Part shown: in pieces, positions 9,821 to 18,891 of the stretch
Position numbering within the stretch: position 1 is the stretch's first letter
Layout of the letters: the number at the start of each line of letters is the position of its first letter
Source of the DNA: MAG-121220-bin8 sp002700465
GTDB lineage: Bacteria; Bacteroidota; Bacteroidia; Flavobacteriales; Flavobacteriaceae
Direction of reading: 5' to 3'
Length of the DNA: 64,000 nucleotides
Assembly (NCBI GenBank): GCA_943789295.1
Contig: CALSTO010000001.1
Coordinates: 372,001-436,000 of the forward strand
Position numbers and translations under genes: made by a program
Notes under the pieces: model-generated
Seen by the model: the letters and a program-made list of their open reading frames with translations, nothing else
Database searches by the model: none
What the model was told of the DNA's origin: nothing

Positions 9821-10964
9821 TATATATTTTGATAATGCGGCTACAACTCAAATTGATCAATCAGTGATTGATATAATGAGTAGCGTTATGAATAATAATT
9901 ACGGTAATCCAAATTCAACTCATAGTTTTGGTAGATCTTCTAGAACCCTAATAGAAAAAGCAAGAAAAACTATTGCAAAGGAATTTAATGTTTTACCCTC
10001 TGAAATATTTTTCACCTCATGTGGAACAGAATCTGATAATTTAATTTTAGTTTCTGCTGTTAAAGATTTAGGCGTAAAGAGAATTGTTACATCTGAAATT
10101 GAACATAAAGCAGTATTAAATGTTGTTAAATTTTTGCAATTGACAGAATCTATTAAAGTAGAATTTGTAAAAGTAAATCAAAATGGACTAATTGATTATG
10201 ATGACTTAAATAAAGTTTTAAATAAGACTAGTCTTAAAACAATTGTTAGCTTAATGCATGTTAATAATGAAATTGGTTCAGTTTTAGATTTAGTTAAGAC
10301 AGGTGGTATTTGTAAAAAACACAATGCTTTATTTCATTCGGATACAGTCCAGTCAATAGGAAAATATAGATTTAATTTATCAGAACTTAATATTGATTTT
10401 ATTGTAGGTTCTGCCCATAAATTTCATGGTCCAAAAGGCATTGGTTTTGTGTACGTAAATAAAAAATTAAAATTAAATCCTCAAATAATTGGAGGAAATC
10501 AGGAAAGGGGTTTAAGGGCTGGAACTGAATCAGTCCACAATATATGTGGAATGGAATGGGCTTTTATCCAATCATATCAAAGTTTTGATGAAAACAAAAA
10601 GTATATTTTAGATTTAAAAACATATTTCATTCAAAAAATTTCTGGTTCAATTCCATTGTCAAAATTTAATGGAAGTTGTGATAATAATAATGACAGTACT
10701 TTTTCTATTTTAAATATTTGTCTTCCTGTTTCAAAAGACAAATCAGTTCTTTTAGAGTTTAATTTAGATTTAAAAGGAATCGCTTGTTCGAGAGGAAGTG
10801 CATGTCAATCTGGAAGTAGTACAGGTTCTCATGTTTTGAACTCTATTTTATCAGAATCAGATTTAAAAAAACCATCTTTAAGATTTTCATTTTCTAAATA
10901 CAACAATAAAAATGAAATCGACATAGTAGTTGAGGTTTTAAGTGATTTTGTAAACTCAAATTAA
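9804..10964 (+). CDS. Cysteine desulfurase, NifS/IscS family
   Basis: A PLP enzyme that removes sulfur from cysteine for Fe-S cluster or thionucleoside synthesis. The sequence opens with YFDNAATTQ, has the PLP lysine K206 in SAHKFHGPKG, and the mobile loop Cys at about residue 334 in SRGSACQSGSSTGSHVL, as in the NifS/IscS class. Residue numbers assume the TTG at 9804; an in-frame GTG at 9813 would remove three residues and is equally plausible, and both overlap the rocD stop. No iscU or suf genes are adjacent, so its sulfur acceptor is unknown. It overlaps the convergent M23 peptidase gene by four bases. Confidence 0.93.
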   Translation: MKRVSNIYFDNAATTQIDQSVIDIMSSVMNNNYGNPNSTHSFGRSSRTLIEKARKTIAKEFNVLPSEIFFTSCGTESDNLILVSAVKDLGVKRIVTSEIEHKAVLNVVKFLQLTESIKVEFVKVNQNGLIDYDDLNKVLNKTSLKTIVSLMHVNNEIGSVLDLVKTGGICKKHNALFHSDTVQSIGKYRFNLSELNIDFIVGSAHKFHGPKGIGFVYVNKKLKLNPQIIGGNQERGLRAGTESVHNICGMEWAFIQSYQSFDENKKYILDLKTYFIQKISGSIPLSKFNGSCDNNNDSTFSILNICLPVSKDKSVLLEFNLDLKGIACSRGSACQSGSSTGSHVLNSILSESDLKKPSLRFSFSKYNNKNEIDIVVEVLSDFVNSN

Positions 10965-12631
10965 TTTCTGTAGAAAGTAAAACTCTTTTGAGTTTTGTTT
11001 CCAACCATATCTTCAATGAAAACCTCAATCAAATTCTTAGTTTGGTTTAAAAAATAGGAGTCAAATTCGTAAAAAAGTTCGTTTCTTTTGTACTCATACT
11101 CAAAAAGAGTCCATTTGTTATTAATTTTTATTTTATAACTTTTAATACCCGTTTCATTATCTAAGATTTTGAATCTTATAAAATTCTTATAAGAAATCCA
11201 ATCGTTATTTTTGAAATTTTTTAATTGTATTGTTGGTGGAATACTGTCATTTTTAACAAAGTAAGTTCCTAATAATTTCGTTTTGTGATAAAAATAATTT
11301 TTACTGTTTAGATTTGAAGTAGCAAATGATTCATTTCCATCTTTATCTTTTAATGCTAAATAATTACCTTTTCTTTTTTCTTTATTAAAAAAATTTACTT
11401 TAATATTTTTAAAAACAGCTACTTCAGGATTTACTATTTTAATTGAATCCTTTAGTGATTCAATATTTAATTGAACGGCTTTTACAAAAGTGTTTTTAGC
11501 TATTTTTATTTCAGCATTCTCAAATTCAAAATTATAATCAAGTTTATTATTTATTGATTTATTTGACGCAAATAATTTTATGTTTTTCAATGAGTCGTTG
11601 ATTAAATCACTTTTTATTATTGGAATTTTTACAATTGATTTATTTCCTTTTAAATCAGAAACAATGATTGTGTAAATAGAAGGGCTATTTTCAACATCAA
11701 TATACCCTGATTTATTATTTAAATAAATACTCAAATCGTTTCCTTTGTCTTTAAATAATTTTATAATTCTTGATTTATTATTTATGTAATATTTATAATC
11801 AATTAACGTTTTTATCTTAATTGATTCTTCAAAAGAAAATGACTCAAAATTAAAGTCAATTATTTTTTTATCATTGTAGTAGGTTGAGTATTTGTATATA
11901 CCATTTTTATTATTTGCTAAATCCTGTCTATCAAACCCGCTTATACCAAATCCAATAGTTCCACTAGTAAATACTTTTTCAGATTGATATAAACTATCAT
12001 TCATCTTTTGTATTTTTAATTTGATGGGGTTACTAATGTTATTTAAGTTATCCAAATTATATAAAAATAAAGAGCTTATAGTCGGTTTTCTAGTGTCTTT
12101 AATGTCAAACCCGAACAATTGAGGGTTTAAAACTTTTTGATTTTTTGTTAATCGTATTTCGTAATGTAAATGAGGACCAAAGGATGAACCTGTGTTTCCA
12201 GAAAATGCTATTTTTTCATTTTTATCTATTTTTAAAATATCTTGTTTTATATAATGCTCAATTTGATAAGATTTCTTTTCATATTGAATTCTTTTAATGT
12301 AGTCTTCAATTTTTTTATTAAATTTTTTTAAATGTCCATACACAGTAGTGTATCCATTTGGATGATTTATATATAATGCTTTACCAAATCCCCCATGCTT
12401 AATACTTATCCTACTCACATACCCTTCTGCAGAACTAAATACATCTAATCCCTCTTTAAATTTTGTTTTAAAATCAATGCCCGAATGAAAATGACTAGGT
12501 CTTAATTCCCCAAAAGTTCCGTTTAAAATTAATTCTATATTTAATGGATTAGAAAAATAATCTTTTGGGTAATTGCTTTGTGAATTAATGTTGATTGATA
12601 TAAATAAAACTAGAAATATTAATTTTTTCAT
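10961..12631 (-). CDS. Secreted M23 family metallopeptidase with long C-terminal region
   Basis: A 556-residue exported protein with a signal peptide (about 1-18). The M23 (lysostaphin-type) domain lies unusually near the N-terminus: HFHSGIDF provides His49 and Asp53, YGH has His100, and GPHLHYEIR provides His154 and His156, so the zinc site looks complete. About 380 further residues are Lys/Asn/Ile-rich, probably beta-structured, with no domain I recognise. Peptidoglycan endopeptidase activity is inferred from the family. It is transcribed towards the cysteine desulfurase and overlaps its last four bases. Confidence 0.88.
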   Translation of the reverse strand: MKKLIFLVLFISININSQSNYPKDYFSNPLNIELILNGTFGELRPSHFHSGIDFKTKFKEGLDVFSSAEGYVSRISIKHGGFGKALYINHPNGYTTVYGHLKKFNKKIEDYIKRIQYEKKSYQIEHYIKQDILKIDKNEKIAFSGNTGSSFGPHLHYEIRLTKNQKVLNPQLFGFDIKDTRKPTISSLFLYNLDNLNNISNPIKLKIQKMNDSLYQSEKVFTSGTIGFGISGFDRQDLANNKNGIYKYSTYYNDKKIIDFNFESFSFEESIKIKTLIDYKYYINNKSRIIKLFKDKGNDLSIYLNNKSGYIDVENSPSIYTIIVSDLKGNKSIVKIPIIKSDLINDSLKNIKLFASNKSINNKLDYNFEFENAEIKIAKNTFVKAVQLNIESLKDSIKIVNPEVAVFKNIKVNFFNKEKRKGNYLALKDKDGNESFATSNLNSKNYFYHKTKLLGTYFVKNDSIPPTIQLKNFKNNDWISYKNFIRFKILDNETGIKSYKIKINNKWTLFEYEYKRNELFYEFDSYFLNQTKNLIEVFIEDMVGNKTQKSFTFYRN

Positions 12632-12715
12632 TATTTTTTTAATGACACTTTAAGATTATTTCAAGTTTTAATAATACTAATTTTTTTTTAAGATTTTTAA
12701 AATATAAGTACTTAT

Positions 12716-12746
12716 TTGTTTATGAGTTTTAGTAACACTAAATTTG
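12716..12746 (+). promoter_or_regulatory. Promoter of the coiled-coil/zapA unit
   Basis: TTG at 12716-12718 and TAAATTTG at 12739-12746 are separated by exactly 20 bases, a full match to the Bacteroidota housekeeping promoter TTG-N~20-TAnnTTTG. The start codon of the next gene is 20 bases further on. Confidence 0.6.
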
Positions 12747-12766
12747 AGTAAGTTAGTATAGTTTTA

Positions 12767-13054
12767 ATGTCTGAGTCAATTGAAAATATTGTTCTTTTAG
12801 AAACTAATTTGTCAAATTTAAAATCTTTAATTAATAAATTAAGAGATGAAAATTTGAAATTTAGTGAAGATCTAAAATTGAAAGATGAATCTTTACTCAA
12901 ACAAAAAAATCAGTTAAAAGAATGGAAAGAAAAATATCATTCTTTAAAAATTGCTAATACTTTCTTAGGTAGTGATGATAAATCATTAACAAAGCTGAAG
13001 ATTAATAATCTTATTAAAGAGTTGGATAAATGTATATTAAGTTTAAGTTCATAA
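12767..13054 (+). CDS. Small coiled-coil protein upstream of zapA
   Basis: A 95-residue soluble protein made almost entirely of heptad-like helix rich in Leu, Lys, Glu, Asn and Ser (for example LETNLSNLKSLINKLRDENL), predicted to form a coiled coil. It has no signal peptide and no recognised domain. It ends 9 bases before zapA and shares its promoter, so a role in cell division together with ZapA is a reasonable guess from position and shape (ZapB-like), not from homology. Confidence 0.75.
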   Translation: MSESIENIVLLETNLSNLKSLINKLRDENLKFSEDLKLKDESLLKQKNQLKEWKEKYHSLKIANTFLGSDDKSLTKLKINNLIKELDKCILSLSS

Positions 13055-13063
13055 ATCTATTGC

Positions 13064-13348
13064 ATGCAAAAAATTAAGTTAACAATTGCTAATAGAGTTT
13101 ACCCTTTAAATGTTCCATTAGAACAGGAAGAGGGTCTTAGAGTTGCATCTAAAAAAATTGATATTATGATTAAACATTTTGAAGAAAATTACGCTGTTAA
13201 AGATAAGCAAGATGTGCTTGCAATGTGTGCTCTTCAATTAGCAACTCAAACTGAACAAGAAAGTCTCTCTGAAGCTAAAATTAATGAGGAGGTAAATAAA
13301 AGATTAGAAAAGATTAATAAATCTATTCAAGAAATTATTGACCTCTAG
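13064..13348 (+). CDS. zapA: Cell division protein ZapA
   Basis: A 94-residue ZapA-family protein, which binds and bundles FtsZ filaments at midcell. The N-terminal half matches the ZapA domain (KLTIANRVYPLNV, then the EEGLRVASKKID region) and the C-terminal half is a helix suited to dimer or tetramer coiled-coil contact. The length is typical. It follows a small coiled-coil gene by 9 bases and is followed by a candidate 6S RNA and then RNase Y. The order zapA-6S RNA is also known from enterobacteria. Confidence 0.9.
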   Translation: MQKIKLTIANRVYPLNVPLEQEEGLRVASKKIDIMIKHFEENYAVKDKQDVLAMCALQLATQTEQESLSEAKINEEVNKRLEKINKSIQEIIDL

Positions 13349-13376
13349 CACGTTCATTTAAATAAAATACATTATT

Positions 13377-13535
13377 GCCTACATCAATTTTTTTGATAAA
13401 CTCAACGCGAATTTTTTTATAAAAGGTGAGTCTAGTCTGCTAAAGCAAGCCTTTACAGGATCCTTGATCAGCTAGTTAGCCTTAATCTTGTCTTACAAGA
13501 GTTTATACAAAACTTCATGATGTAGGCTTTTTTTT
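13377..13535 (+). ncRNA. ssrS: Candidate 6S RNA (6S-Flavo type) with terminal stem and U tract
   Basis: Between zapA and rny lies a 207-base gap. It holds a perfect 10-bp terminal stem: GCCTACATCA at 13377-13386 pairs with TGATGTAGGC at 13518-13527, followed at once by eight T residues, so the 3' stem also looks like the terminator. A second helix pairs ATAAACTC (13396-13403) with GAGTTTAT (13499-13506), leaving internal loops of 9 and 11 bases. A long rod with internal bubbles and a position after zapA fit 6S RNA, which binds the housekeeping RNA polymerase as a promoter mimic. The family assignment is from structure and context, not from a covariance-model search. Confidence 0.65.
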
Positions 13536-13555
13536 AACTAAATAATATAATTATT

Positions 13556-15124
13556 ATGGAATTTTTTACAATAATCAATTTTGTTCTTGTAGTTCTAGGG
13601 CTTGTAATAGGTTTTGTTATTTCAAAATTTTTAGAAAAAACATCGATAACTAAATCTTTTGAAAATGCAAAAAAAGAAGCAGAAAATATATTAAAATCAG
13701 CTTCCATTGAGGGTGAAAATATTAAAAAAGATAAAATTTTTCAAGCAAAAGAAAAGTTTTTAGAATTAAAATCTGAACATGAAAAACATATTTTAAATCG
13801 AGAAAAAAACCTTACTGACGTTCAAAAAAGAATTAAGGATAAGGAATCTCAAGTGTCAAATGAGTTATCAATAAATAAAAAGAATAACCAAAGTTTAAAT
13901 GATAAAATTTCTTCCTTTGACAAGAAGCTTGAGCTTGTTGAAAAGAAAAGTGATCAGGTCAACAAACTTCATAAAGAACAAGTCGAGAAACTTGAAAAGT
14001 TATCTAGTATGTCTGCTTCAGAAGCAAAAAAAGAATTAGTTCAATCACTTAAAGAAGAAGCTAAAGCTGAAGCCTTAGAACTTACTCAAAATATTATTGA
14101 AGATGCTAAGCTTTCTGCTAGACAAGAGGCTAAGAAAATAGTTATTAGTACTATTCAAAGAGTAGGTACTGAAGAAGCAATAGATAATTGTGTTTCAGTA
14201 TTCAATATCGAATCTGATGATGTAAAAGGAAGGATTATTGGTAGAGAAGGTCGTAATATTCGAGCTATTGAGTCTGCAACAGGTGTTGAGATAATAGTTG
14301 ACGATACACCTGAGGCTATAATTTTATCTTGTTTCGATTCTGTAAGAAGAGAAGTTGCTAGACTCTCTTTACATAAATTGGTAACAGATGGAAGAATTCA
14401 TCCTGCTAGAATTGAAGAAGTGGTAAAGAAAACTAAAAAAGAAATTGAGAATGAAATTATTGAAGTTGGAAAAAGAACAGTAATTGATTTAGGAATTCAC
14501 GGACTTAATCCAGCGCTTATTAAAGCTGTAGGTAGAATGAAATATAGATCATCATATGGTCAAAATCTTTTACAGCACTCAAGAGAAGTTGCTAAGCTTT
14601 GTGGAATAATGTCTTCAGAATTAGGTTTAAACCCAAAAATTGCGAAAAGAGCGGGTCTTTTGCACGATATAGGTAAAGTTCCAGAAGAAGAAACTGAAAC
14701 TCCTCACGCTTTGCTTGGTATGCAATGGGCAGAAAAATTTGGAGAAAAACCTGATGTTTGTAATGCTATTGGAGCTCATCACGATGAAATAGAAATGAAT
14801 AATTTAATATCTCCTATTGTACAAGTTTGTGATGCTATCTCTGGAGCAAGGCCAGGAGCAAGAAGACAAGTGTTAGATAGTTATATTGAAAGGTTAAAAG
14901 AAATGGAGGATGTAGCATATTCATTTAAAGGAGTTAACAAAGCTTATGCTATTCAAGCTGGTCGTGAACTAAGAGTAATGGTTGAGAGCGAAAAAATTTC
15001 TGATGATCATGCTGCAAAACTTTCTTTTGAAATTTCACAAAAAATTCAAACAGACATGACTTATCCAGGACAAGTTAAAGTAACTGTGATTCGTGAAACT
15101 AGAGCAGTAAACATTGCCTCTTAA
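13556..15124 (+). CDS. rny: Ribonuclease Y
   Basis: A 522-residue membrane-anchored endoribonuclease that starts mRNA decay. A single N-terminal transmembrane helix (about 4-23) is followed by a long charged coiled coil (about 30-200). Next come a KH RNA-binding domain with GRIIGREGRNIRAIE (from about 225) and an HD phosphohydrolase domain with the metal-binding His370-Asp371 in LLHDIGKVPEE. The length and domain order match RNase Y. It starts 20 bases after the T tract of the 6S RNA candidate and its stop overlaps the convergent sulfatase gene by four bases. Confidence 0.97.
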   Translation: MEFFTIINFVLVVLGLVIGFVISKFLEKTSITKSFENAKKEAENILKSASIEGENIKKDKIFQAKEKFLELKSEHEKHILNREKNLTDVQKRIKDKESQVSNELSINKKNNQSLNDKISSFDKKLELVEKKSDQVNKLHKEQVEKLEKLSSMSASEAKKELVQSLKEEAKAEALELTQNIIEDAKLSARQEAKKIVISTIQRVGTEEAIDNCVSVFNIESDDVKGRIIGREGRNIRAIESATGVEIIVDDTPEAIILSCFDSVRREVARLSLHKLVTDGRIHPARIEEVVKKTKKEIENEIIEVGKRTVIDLGIHGLNPALIKAVGRMKYRSSYGQNLLQHSREVAKLCGIMSSELGLNPKIAKRAGLLHDIGKVPEEETETPHALLGMQWAEKFGEKPDVCNAIGAHHDEIEMNNLISPIVQVCDAISGARPGARRQVLDSYIERLKEMEDVAYSFKGVNKAYAIQAGRELRVMVESEKISDDHAAKLSFEISQKIQTDMTYPGQVKVTVIRETRAVNIAS

Positions 15125-16614
15125 TTACTAATTATTTTGTTATAGATTTTTTGAAGTTCAATAAATTTTTCTTTTTCTTGATCAATTAAGTTTTCTCTTT
15201 GACTTGGATCAGTTTTTAAATTATATAGTTGATGTGAGCTTGACCTACCTAACTCTATATTTGTGTAAGTACTTACAGCTTTTCCTTTGTAAGGTGGAAT
15301 AAAAACCCAGTTCTTATATTTAAGAGCAGTTTTCCCAGACGCTTCAAGAATAAGTTTTTCTCTTTCTTTCCCATCTCCGTTTAGTAAAAGTTGAGACAAA
15401 TCTTTACTGTCATTAGTTTTAATTCTACCATTAACAATGGTGGATAAAGAGTTGAAAAGGTCAATCTGAGAAATTAATTTATTAGATACTTTGGAGGGTG
15501 TGATACCTTTCCAATATGAAATAAAAGGCACTTTTGTTCCAGCTTCAAATAAACTGTATTTACCTCCTCTTAAAATCCCAGAAGGTGTATGATTTCCGAT
15601 TTTTTCAACGGCATCATCATAATAGCCATCATTTAAAACAGGTCCATTATCACTTGATATTATAATTAATGTATTTTCTAAAAGATTCTCATTATCAAGA
15701 GTCTTGTAAAGTTCTCCAATACACCAATCAGCCTCTATTATTACATCACCTCTTGGACCCATTCCTGATTTACCTTTGAATCTAGGATGAGGTGTTCTTG
15801 GAACATGGGGTTGTTGCATGGAATAAAATAAAAAAAACGGATTTTTTTTGTTTTTAATTATATAAGATTTTGCTTGATTTAAAAAATGGTCTGCCATATC
15901 AATATCACTCCAATGCGCCTTTTTACCACCTTTCATAAAACCAATTCTCGAAATACCATTAATTATAGAATTAAAGTGACCATGATGCCATTTCATTGAT
16001 AGCATTTCTGGATTTTTATCCCCAGTTGGTTGATTGTCAAAATTCTCTTTAAAGCTAACATATAGCGGATCATTTTTATCTAAATTTTTTACATATCCAT
16101 CCTCAATATAAACAGTTGGAACTCTGTCTTGAGTATCTGGCATAATATAAGAGTAATCAAATCCCACTTCATTTGGACCAGGTGAAATTTTAGAATTATA
16201 ATTAATTTGCCCGTCACCTAACCCTAAGTGCCATTTACCAATAATTGCAGTAGAATAATTACTTTCTTTAAACATTTTTGGTAAAGTCTTTTGATTAACA
16301 TCAATAATCATTGAAGCTCCAGTGGAAATTTTTGCTTTAGAGTTTCTCCATGGATATGAACCAGTTAATAAAGCATATCTGCTAGGGGAACATGTAGCGG
16401 ATGAAGAATGTCCATTTGTAAACTTTATACCCTTATTTGCTATTCTATCAATATTAGGCGTGTTAAGTGTACCTTGATTATACGCGCTAACATCCCCAAA
16501 ACCCAAGTCATCTGCATAGATAATTATAACATTAGGTTTTTTGTTTTCATCGCTACAAGATGAAAACAAAAGAATTAACAAACATGAAATAAATTTTAAA
16601 TTTAGTTTGATCAT
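15121..16614 (-). CDS. Sulfatase (formylglycine-dependent arylsulfatase family) lipoprotein
   Basis: A 497-residue sulfatase of the alkaline phosphatase superfamily. The signature CSPSR (75-79), whose Cys is converted to formylglycine, is intact, as are the N-terminal metal ligands in YADDLGFGD (Asp35, Asp36) and the SSDNGP motif. The N-terminus is a lipoprotein signal with Cys20; the following SDEN is acidic and resembles the Bacteroidota export signal for surface lipoproteins. It likely removes sulfate esters from an algal or host polysaccharide, but the substrate is not readable. No maturase or SusC/SusD genes are in the window. It diverges from the acetylesterase gene. Confidence 0.92.
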   Translation of the reverse strand: MIKLNLKFISCLLILLFSSCSDENKKPNVIIIYADDLGFGDVSAYNQGTLNTPNIDRIANKGIKFTNGHSSSATCSPSRYALLTGSYPWRNSKAKISTGASMIIDVNQKTLPKMFKESNYSTAIIGKWHLGLGDGQINYNSKISPGPNEVGFDYSYIMPDTQDRVPTVYIEDGYVKNLDKNDPLYVSFKENFDNQPTGDKNPEMLSMKWHHGHFNSIINGISRIGFMKGGKKAHWSDIDMADHFLNQAKSYIIKNKKNPFFLFYSMQQPHVPRTPHPRFKGKSGMGPRGDVIIEADWCIGELYKTLDNENLLENTLIIISSDNGPVLNDGYYDDAVEKIGNHTPSGILRGGKYSLFEAGTKVPFISYWKGITPSKVSNKLISQIDLFNSLSTIVNGRIKTNDSKDLSQLLLNGDGKEREKLILEASGKTALKYKNWVFIPPYKGKAVSTYTNIELGRSSSHQLYNLKTDPSQRENLIDQEKEKFIELQKIYNKIISN

Positions 16615-16678
16615 TTTAGTATAGATTGTAACTAAGGTAATTTTTTTTATTAAATTAAAGATTGTTAAAATTTACAAT

Positions 16679-18079
16679 ATGAAAAATAATATATTATTAA
16701 TAATCTCTCTTTTTGCAATTAATTTAATTGCTTCTCAGGATTTAAAATTACCATCGATCTTTAGTGATAATATGATTTTACAGCAAGATTCTAATGTTTC
16801 TGTATGGGGTTGGTCAAAACCAAATTCACAAGTTTTAATAAATGTAAGTTGGAATGAAAATACTTTTAAAGTTGAGAGTAGCGATGAAGGTAAATGGATA
16901 TTGAAAATTAAAACACCCAAATCTGGATTGAGTCATCAAATTAGTTTACAATCTGGTGATCAAAGAGTTTTGATATCTAATATTTTATTGGGAGAGGTTT
17001 GGATTGCTTCAGGTCAGTCTAATATGCAGATGAATCTTAATGGATATAGGAACGAACCTATAAAAGGTGCCAATGATGCGATTGCTAAATCTGATAATTC
17101 AAAAATAAGATTTTTTACAGTTGAAAGAAATACAAGTAATATACCACTTGACGATGTAAAGGGTAATTGGTCTGTTTCAAATCAAGAGAACTCACCTTAT
17201 TTTAGTGCTGTCGCTTATTCATTTGCAAAATATTTAAACAATGTTCTTAAGGTGCCGGTTGCTATCATTCATACTTCATGGGGAGGGACACCAGCTGAGG
17301 CTTGGTCAGATTCAAAATCTTTAGAATTGGATTTTGAAAAAAGTGAAATAAAAAATCATGGAGGAACACCACAGCATGAACCATCTTCATTATATAACGC
17401 TATGATCAACCCTTTGACTAATTATGGAATAAAAGGTGCTATTTGGTATCAAGGTGAAAGTAATGTTCCAAGAGCTAGTAGTTATACTAAACTTAAAAAC
17501 TCTATGATAGAAGGCTGGAGAAGAGAATGGAATCAAGGATCATTTCCATTTTATTTTGTTCAGATTTCACCTTTTAGATATGATGGAAACAATGAATCAA
17601 GTTCTGCTTTTTTAAGAGAAGCTCAACTTAAAACAATGTTAAATACTCCTAATACAGGAATGGCAGTTTCATTAGATGTTGGAGATGAGAATTCTATTCA
17701 TCCCCCTAGAAAGTTTATTTTGGGTGAACGACTTGCTTATTGGGCATTAAATAAAGACTACGGTTTGTCTAACATACAGTTTTCAGGCCCAGTATTTAAA
17801 TCTTTAGAAATTAAAAAAAATAAATTGGTGCTTAAATTCGATTATGCTACAAATGGTTTGTATTGTCCAGATGGTGTAATAAATAACTTTGAATTAGCTG
17901 GGAAGGATAAAGTTTTTTATCCAGCTAATGCTAAAATAATGTGGAATCAGTTGGAGGTAAAAAGTGATAAGGTAAAAAACCCTGTACATGTTAGATATGG
18001 TTGGAAAAATTATCTAAAAGGAAACTTGTATAATACTAAAGGGTTACCAGCATCATCATTTAGAACGGACAGTTGGTAG
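16679..18079 (+). CDS. Sialate O-acetylesterase-like secreted carbohydrate esterase
   Basis: A 466-residue secreted esterase with a signal peptide (1-19, ending IASQ). The SGNH/SASA-type domain carries the nucleophile block GQSNM (112-116, Ser114), the GAIWYQGESN block and a late DENSIHP segment likely to hold the catalytic His. An N-terminal beta region (22-105) precedes it, as is usual for the family. Such enzymes remove acetyl groups from sugars, including sialic acids and plant or algal glycans. It diverges from the sulfatase, and both could act on one decorated polysaccharide. The next gene, a TetR regulator, ends two bases away on the other strand. Confidence 0.9.
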   Translation: MKNNILLIISLFAINLIASQDLKLPSIFSDNMILQQDSNVSVWGWSKPNSQVLINVSWNENTFKVESSDEGKWILKIKTPKSGLSHQISLQSGDQRVLISNILLGEVWIASGQSNMQMNLNGYRNEPIKGANDAIAKSDNSKIRFFTVERNTSNIPLDDVKGNWSVSNQENSPYFSAVAYSFAKYLNNVLKVPVAIIHTSWGGTPAEAWSDSKSLELDFEKSEIKNHGGTPQHEPSSLYNAMINPLTNYGIKGAIWYQGESNVPRASSYTKLKNSMIEGWRREWNQGSFPFYFVQISPFRYDGNNESSSAFLREAQLKTMLNTPNTGMAVSLDVGDENSIHPPRKFILGERLAYWALNKDYGLSNIQFSGPVFKSLEIKKNKLVLKFDYATNGLYCPDGVINNFELAGKDKVFYPANAKIMWNQLEVKSDKVKNPVHVRYGWKNYLKGNLYNTKGLPASSFRTDSW

Positions 18080-18081
18080 AT

Positions 18082-18687
18082 TTATAATGAAAGGGATTTA
18101 ATAAAAATACCCATAGATTCCATAAATTCATTAAATATTGAATCATCATCATATACTTTTCTGACGCTTCTAACTCCTTCAAAAGCGCATATTAGGGAAA
18201 TTGCAGCACCAGAACTATTAACTTCTTTTTTTATTTCTCCCCTTTTTTTACCTGCTTCAATAGTATTTGATAATTCTATTCTCCATTCTTCAAATAGGGA
18301 TTTTAAAATAACTCTAAAATCTTGTTCAGTATAACCTATTTCTCCAACTAAATTATTAGCTGGACAACCTAATGCTTTTTCTCTGTTGGTATAATTTTTA
18401 ATTCTGTCAGTAAAAACATTTAATAGGAGTTCTGGAATATTACCATCTGTATTTTTTAATGGTGTAATAAATCCATCTTTAATTCTTTTTCGAATAATTA
18501 CTTCAATCACTTTTTTACCAATTTCATGTTTATTTTTGAAATGATGGTAAAAGGCTCCTTTTGATAAAGAAGTTTCTTTCATAATATCAGGAATGCTTGT
18601 AGCATTGTACCCTTTTTCGTAAAATAATTCAAAAGATCTATTAATGATTAAATCCTGAGTTTCTTTTGATTTTAATTCTTGCTTCAC
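18082..18687 (-). CDS. TetR/AcrR-family transcriptional regulator
   Basis: A 201-residue one-component repressor-type regulator. Residues 9-55 form the TetR helix-turn-helix (FYEKGYNATSIPDIMKE, then GAFYHHFKNKHEIG), and the C-terminal part is the helical ligand-binding and dimer domain, which resembles the AcrR/YcdC group and contains a CPANNL segment. The apparent start is a GTG at 18687. It lies divergent from the secreted protein gene at 18892 across a 204-base AT-rich gap, so that gene or its own promoter are the most likely targets. The ligand is unknown. Confidence 0.92.
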   Translation of the reverse strand: MKQELKSKETQDLIINRSFELFYEKGYNATSIPDIMKETSLSKGAFYHHFKNKHEIGKKVIEVIIRKRIKDGFITPLKNTDGNIPELLLNVFTDRIKNYTNREKALGCPANNLVGEIGYTEQDFRVILKSLFEEWRIELSNTIEAGKKRGEIKKEVNSSGAAISLICAFEGVRSVRKVYDDDSIFNEFMESMGIFIKSLSL

Positions 18688-18891
18688 GGTTGAAAAACTA
18701 TTAAATCAGTAATTGGTTAACTAAATTTATAAATAAATATTAAATAAACACTTTAATTTCAGTCTTTTATTGCAGTATCCGTAAAAATTTTAATATTACA
18801 TACTGATTAGAATGTGAATTTACCTATATTTATTTAAAAATTAAATTTTTATTCTCTTTTTTTTAAACAAATAACAATTAAAAAATTAAAC

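Noticed and set aside
12712..12900. Minus-strand frame opposite the coiled-coil gene
   Set aside because: It crosses the promoter of the plus-strand gene and mirrors its coiled-coil sequence.
15121..18079. Polysaccharide utilisation locus
   Set aside because: Only a sulfatase and an acetylesterase are present; there is no SusC/SusD or glycoside hydrolase in the window.
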